Position numbers and translations under genes: made by a program
In this document: piece by piece, positions 39,801-48,800 of the stretch
Layout of the letters: the number at the start of each line of letters is the position of its first letter
Numbering within the stretch: position 1 is the first letter of the stretch
Assembly (NCBI GenBank): GCA_947359465.1
Contig: OX375879.1
Span: 120,668,557-120,732,556 of the forward strand
DNA: 64,000 nt
Source: Metellina segmentata
Lineage: Eukaryota > Arthropoda > Arachnida > Araneae > Tetragnathidae
Direction: 5' to 3'
The notes under the pieces: generated by a model
What the model saw: only the letters and a program-made list of their open reading frames with translations
Told to the model about the DNA's origin: nothing
Database searches by the model: none

Positions 39801-42800
39801 CTGCCAGCAGGAGACTCTTCAGGTTGTTGGAGGTTGGTCACGATCTGCCGTTGTTAGTATTCATGCAAAGTGGATAAATGACGGTGACACCGACAGTAGA
39901 CGCCAAGGTGTTGGACGTCCACGCGTCATCAAAGAAAAAGAACGTCGGTGACTGTCCCGCTTGAAACAACAAAATCGGCGCGAGACAGTGGCTCAGCTGA
40001 CAGCCCAATACAATGCACGTCCAAGCGCAAGTGTTTCGGAACACACAGTTCAGCGGACACTGTTGGATATGGGACTCGGCAGCAGACGTCCCACTCGTAT
40101 GACTCTGTTGACCAAGTGGTTCGAGGTGCATACTGATGAATTCCATTTAATGTCCTGGCCACCTAACTCGCCATAGTAGAGCACATTTGGAGTGTCATGG
40201 AACGGCAGCTCAGAGCTCAAACACCACCATGTCCGAATATCTCGACTTTGCGTGACCGCTGTGTAGTCATTTGGTTCAACCTGTCTCCAGTCATGTACCA
40301 AGAACTTGTGGCATCTATGCCTGTGCGAGTTGCAGCTGTTTTGCAGGCCAAAGGAGGCGCAACGCGTTATTGAGTAGGCGGACATAATATTTGGCTCTTC
40401 AGTGTATGTCAAAATTGGAGAAATCTTAAGCAACAGCATATGTAAATAAACTGTTGAACATAAGACGAACAGTATATACAACATGAGAAATCTCACTCCA
40501 TGTTGATAGAAATAATATAAATATGTGATTCTTGCGCGCAACGTTAAAGGAAGGTGACGCGTCTCTTTGTTTTAACCGAACGGAATTGTTCGAAGGATGA
40601 TGGATGTGAAAAGATACGAAACCTCTTCGTCTGAGCATAGTTCAAAATGACGTGGTGTTGTCCTCGGAACAAAAGAACTTCGTGTTCCGTCGCCAATAGC
40701 CCGTTTCGTTGCATCAGTACGACGTCAATTCAACTTAACCCCTTTTCCTATTAATTTTATGTATTGCCTATTTAGTTTTTCTGCCTGGCATTGAAAATAA
40801 AAAAAATTAAAGAAAACAATTTATTTTTGCAATTGAATCGTTGAGTCTTCTCAAATTTCATGTTGCTCGTTTAATTTAAAATTCCTTTCTATTCTAGGGT
40901 GAGATGACGTATGAAGCCATCCAGAGTATGAAATATCTTGACAATGTTATATCCGAAACTCTGCGTATGTACCCACCATTAACCAGGTAGATATACATCT
41001 CTGATAGATCTTGCCTGCCAACCGGTCTGGTGGTTAGAGTGTTAGCCTCTAAATCGGAAGGTTCCTGGTTTGAATCCGGGTCAATGCATGGATGTTTGTA
41101 AGCGTATGTTGTAGAGGCGGCTGGTGCACCTTAAATCTGTCGTGGCCGAAAGTCCTCGTGTTAGGTTGGTGTGGAAGTTTGAAGAGTGAGGTGCCAGCTC
41201 AGGTGTTGCCTCGTCATCTGACCATGGTTCAAAATTACGTGATGTTGTCCTTGGATATCTCAAATGGGGATTTGTCCCGGACGGTCGTCAATAGCCCGTT
41301 GTGTTGCTCTAGTACGACGTTAATTAAAAATGATCAAAAAATGACTGATAGATTTTGGTGGTCAAGGAAGACCGGTTCGATTAACAACCGGAGGGTTGCG
41401 AGTTCGAAACTAGATCCAGTCAAAGGCTGTCGTGTACACCTGGGGCAGGTGCAGGTTAAATCTGTCGTAATGAGGTGCCAGCTCAGGTGTTGACTTAGTA
41501 TTTAACCCTCCTAGTAGTATCTCGTCATTAACAAAACTGATCATGTCTTAATGGAGGAGATTTCTTGTCACTAGAAGAAAACTGAACACAGATATTTCCC
41601 TTGTCATCATAAAAAAACGTCAATATCTTGATGTCGAAATATCTCGTCAAGTATTAGCGAAATTGCTTAGATCTTGATGGATTATATAGCTTGTAGAAAC
41701 CGCTTGAAGGTTTAGAAAGCTTACAGCTAATGCTATGCGCGGGTCTACTGGTCAGTTTAGATATACCTGAATCGACTATGAATTATGATTATGATTCAAC
41801 TCTCAATTCGTCAATCTAAGCTGCCTTTACACGATGCCAAAATATTTCTGGCTTACCCATAGCCGGTCTGTGGTGCACACCAGTCGTAGGGCGATCATCA
41901 ATCTGATGATCGGTGGGTAACAGATCTGGTGGACAGAAGTGAAACCTTGAGGACATTAAGGATTTCTTGTAGCGCATTATCCTGTTGAAAACTGACAGCA
42001 AGCAGGGCCTGGAGATAAGGGAGGACATCAGGCTCCCAAACTTCAACGATGTAGTGGACTAGCGTGTCTTTGCTGAACTGGCTCCGAGTCAGAGCCAGTG
42101 TGTGGACGATTCTATTTGGGATCGTAGGTATGTCGGTAGATATTAAACTCGTGAGAAGTGAATCGATTTTACAATTCGATTACTTTCGTAACTTGTTAGG
42201 CGATATGAATGTGAGTATGATGGCTTCGTGAGTGGTGGTGCTTCAAAAATTCGTATATCCTTTTTCGTGTTTCTTTTCCTTGTTTTTTGAGTGAGTGTTT
42301 GTTTTAAAGTCAATTTTTATAATTGCCACGAACAAAATGCTAAACAAAAACACAAAGTTATCTCAGTTTACCGTCGTTCCCCTCGTGATGGAAATTGAAT
42401 CACCATTTCGAATTCATTCATTTAATAAATCTGCTTCAAAATCATTGAAGACAAGAAAAAGACTACCAGACAAGTAAATAAATAAGCATAGTTGACTCTG
42501 ACTAGAAACAAGTTACGAAAGAATCGAACTGAAGAATTGATTCACTTTTCACGAGTTTAATATCTAGCGACCTACCTACCTATGGTCCTAAATAGTATTG
42601 TCCACGCAACTGGCTCCGACTGGGAGCCAGTTGCGTGGTCAGTCGGCTCTGCCTCGGCAGCAGTGGTCACACCTGACCCCACGAAAAGAACTGCCACGGT
42701 CGATGCCGTGCTGGCCACGCAGTCACTAGTACTCTATAACAAAAAAAAAATCGACGCACCAAGAAGATGCAGAATTACAGTGATTCCGTTCTCGATGAAC

Positions 42801-45800
42801 TTGGAACGGCGCTGTCTGGGGACAAATAGTCTTTAGTGACTAGTCCCGTAGCTGTGTCCTGACAACCGCAAACGGGTTAGGAGACGTCCAGGACAGCGTG
42901 GGGATCATGCCCTTACTATCCCATGCCACACATGCCCACAACAGAGCGTTTTGGTCCGGGTTACCATCTCCTTTGTAAAGCCGGACCACTTTGGGAGTCA
43001 TTTCTGGCACAGTTACAGCACAGCGGTACATGGACGACATTCTTCGACCGGTTGTGTTACCGTTCCTTTTGCGACACCCAGGACTTACTTTTCTATCAGG
43101 TAATGCCCGGCCGCACACGGCACGTGTTGCCATTTAGCCCGACACCAACGCTTTATTGACTTCATCCCTTTGTGGCGGTCAAACTCTGATATAAATCATT
43201 GAATTGTTCTGAAATTTGAATCTTGTTTTTCCATGTATGTTCTATGTATCCACCCATTTTTATCGCAATCGGACAATTCCTTCTTAGTGCGTCGATTTTT
43301 TGTTATTAGAGTGTATTTCTATATAGAAAAGAACTATAGAATCGGCATAATATAATTTTTTTTAAGATTCTATAGAGATTAACCGACATTAACCGTGTTC
43401 AGATTTTATTGAAGAGTAAGAGAATTTTAAGAAGTCTTATAGAGATTCTATAGGCTTCTATGTACATTCCATAGAGATTACTTTATAAAGCTTATAGAAA
43501 AACGCCATAATCTATAGACATAATTCTACTAAAATTTATATAAAACTCTGTAGAAATTTTTCGTGAGGGTTTAAATTTTATTTATAACTTTTGGTTTATA
43601 ATATATAAGGATATTTTCTTTCTTAGGCTAGAAAGACTTGCAAATACCGACTATGAATTGAGTGATACTGGAATAACCATTCGCAAAGGAATGATCGTCT
43701 CCATTCCAATCTATGCTATTCACAGAGATCCCGAATTCTATCCCGATCCAGAAACATTTGACCCGAGCAGGTAAAATTGTTATGATTTATTGTATATTCT
43801 ATTTGTGCAACTTTAATGGAACCATTAATAATTTTTTATTCTGAATAGAGAAAACTATCGCGATATCGACTACTAGTCCAATAATAAAGTCAATCAAAGA
43901 AATCAGGGATAGTCAGCTGAAGTTTTTGGCTGACCGATCCTTGTTCAGCATCAACTGTAGTTTTTAGCTGCTGATCCTTGTTCCTTTGCATTTGTTGGTT
44001 AGTTTCTTTCGAGCAAAACAACTTAAACTTGTACACTGGAAAAATTGAAATAAAAGTTTTAATATTTAATAGGTTTATATAAACTGATATAACCCGTAAA
44101 TCCTTGATGGGCCAGCGTATGTACTGTATTGTAACGAACTGTACGTGGGCACGTACAGTTCGTATTGTCAACTCTGGAACATGTGCCATAGATTCGCCAT
44201 CCTTGGTCTAGGTGACAGCCGCTATTAAGAAACAGAGCTCGTACTAGGGTCGTTCGGAAAGTAATACCCGTTTTTAAATCAAATATAGATCAATTAAAAT
44301 TTTCCAACCACACTTTTTGTTTTACATCTTCATCTATATGTATAATTCTCTTACGTGGCACGCAAAAAAGACGTTATTTGTAATCGCGTTTTGGCAACAT
44401 TGTATGATTGTTTGTTTATCACGAAGCCTCGCGCTTCCATTGAATTTATAGCATTATCGGATGAAATTTTATTGAAAAACAAATTAATTTTAGTCGAGCT
44501 GTTGCAGTTAATAATAGAAATCAAAGAAAGCGTAGGATCTTTTCAGGGCCATTTAAAAAAAAGGTCCTTTTCAGTGCCAACAATTATAGTTCAACAAGAC
44601 GCTTGCACTACAACTTTCGACAACAAACTCAATAAAAAAGCGTGGGTGGCTCGAGTGCAGGGGTAAATGTACGCACAAACAACATGCTGGGTATTCAATT
44701 TCCAAATTAACGCTCACATTTCGAGCCAAATTTGCTCAAAGTATTCATTTGAATTCTGATTCCATAGGTACTGTATATATGTTTTCTGAAAAACAGCAAA
44801 GAAATTTAGATTTGAAAAATATTTTTTTTTGAATATCATATTTTGTAAACATTCTCTTATGCTAGGACACATGTCTTCATTGATGCGAGCGAAGCGAGCA
44901 CATGTTCGCGCAGCGAACCGTGCCCCGGGGGTTGGCGAGCGTTAGCGAGCAGGGGGCGGGCCCCCTAGTACCTTATATTACTTTTCTACATAGTCCCCTT
45001 GCAAATTTAAACCGTTGTCGTATCTTATGAAGAGCTTTTGAATACCAGCGTCATACTCCTCTGCCGCCAGTCCATTGAGATAAGCAGTAACGTCTTTAAG
45101 CCTTTGGAGTCGTCATTGAGAATGCGTAGCACCCTCCATGTAAACATTTTTCCGAATTTGAGGTGATCTGTTACCATTTTGTAAATGATAGTGCGAGACA
45201 CTTGTGAAAATGTATCAAGAATTTCATCCGAAGTCACACGCCGAACTTGTTTGATGAATGTGTCGACAGAATCGACAAGCTCATCCGTAATGACACTTGG
45301 GCGGCCACATCGCTCCTCATCATGGTCGTTCTCTCTTATCTCATTAAAGTTTCGGCACCGACGACGTACTCATGATTCATCCATCACATGACCCTACACT
45401 GCTTTGATTTCATGATAAATTTCGCTTTGTCGCACATTTTTTGCGTTTAGAAATAGGATCACAGAAATCACTTCACATTTGGCGGCACGCTCGATTTCTT
45501 TGGACATTTTATTTGCTTATCAAAACAACAATAACCGTTATAATGAGATGTAATTCAGTAAACAGCTGGCAGACGAGTCCCTAAATCTGGTTGACTTTGA
45601 ACGGTGCACTTTTCACCGTCACAGTGGTGCGCATGCTCAAACGGGTATTACTTTACGTATAACGGGAATTCAACTTTAGTGAGGCATCTTAGAGTAGCGA
45701 TAACCAGAGGAGCCGAACTGCTTTTAAAAAGAACAGGAACCGCAAAGAAGTCTTCACCGAAAATAACAGTACTTCCCATCCCTATTTTTACATCCATCTA

Positions 45801-48800
45801 AATCCACCGTGTATCTGGATATACTTATAGCGGATTTGAATTGACGTGCGTGTAAATGAACCCTTACAATCATCTCATCAAATAAAACGTGTCCCCAATT
45901 TTGATCTTATTCTTTCTGTTTTCAACAGGTTCACTTCAGAAGAGAGGACTAATCGGGACCCATACACCTATCTCCCCTTCGGGGCCGGACCCAGGAACTG
46001 CGTGGGAATGAGGTTCGTCCTCACGGAGATCAAAGTGTGCCTCGCTCACGTCATCGCCAACTTCAACGTCAAGAGGTGTCCCGAAACGCAAGTAAGACAC
46101 AAGAATCGTTCAATAGCAGTAAACTTACATTGCTTGGTAGGTAGTTAACCAACGTCGCACTGGAGCAACAAAAAGAGCTACTCACGACGGTCGGGGATCA
46201 ATCCCGAAGAGAAAGATCCGAGTACACCTCGGCATTTTGAACCACGGTCAGATGATGAGATCAACAAACTGATTCTGGCACCTCTCTCCAAAACGGAAGG
46301 TTCCTGGTTCGATTCCGGGTCAGTGCATGGATGTTTGTAAGCGTTGGTGTCGAGGCGGCTGGTGCACCTTATATCTGTCGTGACCGAAAGTCATCACGTT
46401 GGGTAGGTGTAGAAGTTTGGAGAGTGGGGTGCCAGCTCAGGTGTTGCCTCGTCATCTGACCATAGTTCAAACTTACGGGTTGTTGTCCTCGTATCTTTCT
46501 CTTAGGGGTGTAACAATGTTAACAACGGGCTTGTATAAGTTTTGGCAGAAAGGATATTTTAGGAGATCTGAATATTGTATATTTACAACTATTCGTTTAT
46601 TTCCTTTTGGTTATTTATTATTATACAGTGCTGCTCTGTTAAACAGACACTATCACAACAATTCAAATATATCCAAGAGTCTCCACTGGAGACTTAACTT
46701 CCAAAATCTGGGCTGTCGATATCTGACGCCTTCACAACGACCCAACTCTTTTCGAGTCTGTCAGAGAATGTATCGATCGTTGACCCAGCCCTCTCTGCTC
46801 CAAGCCTCGAAGCTCCCGTACCGTGGGGAAAACCCTTGGGCAGTTTTCCATCGTCCGATAACTCCAAGAGGGGAACTCCCCCGCCTTTTCACTTCTATTC
46901 CAACAGAGGGGCTGGCCATTGTTCGACAAAGAAGGATTTCATCCGGCTATGCGACTGGTGAAACAAGATGTCCTCTTTTATCACTTCGCCACAGGGGATT
47001 GATCCCGGACGTCGTCAATAACCCGTTGTGCTGCTCTAGTATGCGACGTTAGTTAAATTACCTTACCGAAACGTGAAGACATTTGGGACCACGACAGATT
47101 TAATGTGTAGCAGCCTCCGGGTAGACAACGGTCTTAGCTGGACTCAGTTTCGAACTCGTAACCCCCTGGTTACTAATGCGTTGCTGTTCTGACTGGGGCC
47201 ACCACGACCCCTTTCACACTGCGAAACTTTGGATAAGAGTTGCGCAAACATCGCTTTAAAGACTTGTCATAGTTGCCAAAGGCCAAATCGTTTTGAGAGT
47301 GGGGTGCCAGCCTAGGTGTTCTGCTTGTCATCTGACCGTGGTTCAAAATTACGAAGCGTTGTCCTTGGATCTTTCCCTTCGGAAATGTTTCAGGAACGTT
47401 GCTAATTACCCGTTGTTTTGCTCCAGCTCAAACGTTAATTTAATACCTACCTACCTGCCTGCTTGCCAAGGTCAAATCTTAGGAATGCATTCTTTATGGC
47501 ACCCATGTCGTCCAACTCTTCAAAGATTTCGTTTGACCAGTTTCATTTCCTGGCTGGGCATGATTGTGAGCACTTATTTTATTGCAAGTATTGGGAAGCC
47601 AGATAGAGAATGACGTAAAGTCAAGTGCCTGGCATTTGTTTCATGTCCCGTTAGAATTTTTCTCACTGTAGGAAAGCGAGATCACACTTTTCATTTCTAA
47701 CAGACAAAAAATATATCGGTTTCATATACTTATACTGATGTAGAATTTCAATTATCGGAATCAATTGGGACCAGACTCCATCCGGTTATTTCGTAGTAAA
47801 AAACGAATTTTGCTTTAGCATGTAATGAAATTTAATGACCATGAAAACAATTGTGTTTACATTTTGTACTGTATTGAAATGTATCATTGCTCGAACATAT
47901 CGGTCAAAGTGAATTGTTTAGCTGCCTTAACTCGTTTCCGTGCAGCCAAGTGTCGCATGAAATTGCGGTGAGTAGCTGTAGAGGGTCACACTCAGGCTGC
48001 CGCTCCATCCATTTAACACTGTGTCAAAGCACTCAAACGCCTTACCAGCTGACGGTCCCGATTCTGGTTGAGTATCAATGTCGTCATCTTCCGGGTCATC
48101 AATAAGTTCTTCTCTCATCTTTTGAATGAGTTCATCTTCACTGAGAATTTGGAATCCAGGGTCCGAAGAATCACACCACCAGCCACTTGCCGACGTCCTC
48201 TACACTGCACTCGGAACTAGAAATGTTTCTGTCCTGAATTCACACTTTGTCCTCTTCGTTTTCGTCATTCAGCGATTGCCGATTTTATTTTTTTTTCTCA
48301 GAGCGGTCCGGATAATTGGAGTTTTACGGTATAATAGTTATCAGCGAATGAGCTTCGAAATATTGGAATATCAGTTAGGCTTCAGTTCTGAACGTATATA
48401 TTTTCTCCTGTTCGGATTAATCTTCCATAGTCAATTATTTCTGGGTCAACCTATTAAGATTTATTAAAACATTAGAGAGAGCACGTCTCCATTTCCACAA
48501 GTTGATGCTAATGCTTTGCAATGTTACTCTTACGAAAACCTTCATGAGAGTTCCATAGAACTCTAGATTTCTAGAGAAATGTTCATTTCTATAGGGAAAA
48601 ATCTAGAGAAAACAAGCCGCGCGATTCTACGGTTACGTTTTATCGAAATGTATAGCCGTTAAACATAGAAACCTAGATTTCTCAAGAGGTTGCTTTGTAG
48701 AGCTTATAGAAACACGGGCCATAATTCTAGACCATATTCTATAGAAATATTTATACAATTAAACTTTTGACATGCATATTTCACATCTGCGCGACTACTG

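Noticed and set aside
40050..40541. 163-codon minus-strand open frame
   Set aside because: Antisense to a Tc1 relic on the plus strand, no domain pattern.
44355..44666. 103-codon open frame inside the family-2 Helitron
   Set aside because: No similarity to Rep/helicase motifs; non-autonomous element.
46399..47052. Longest open frame in the region (217 codons, plus strand)
   Set aside because: It runs through SINE body, solo LTR and SINE tail; no domain pattern. The frame is accidental.
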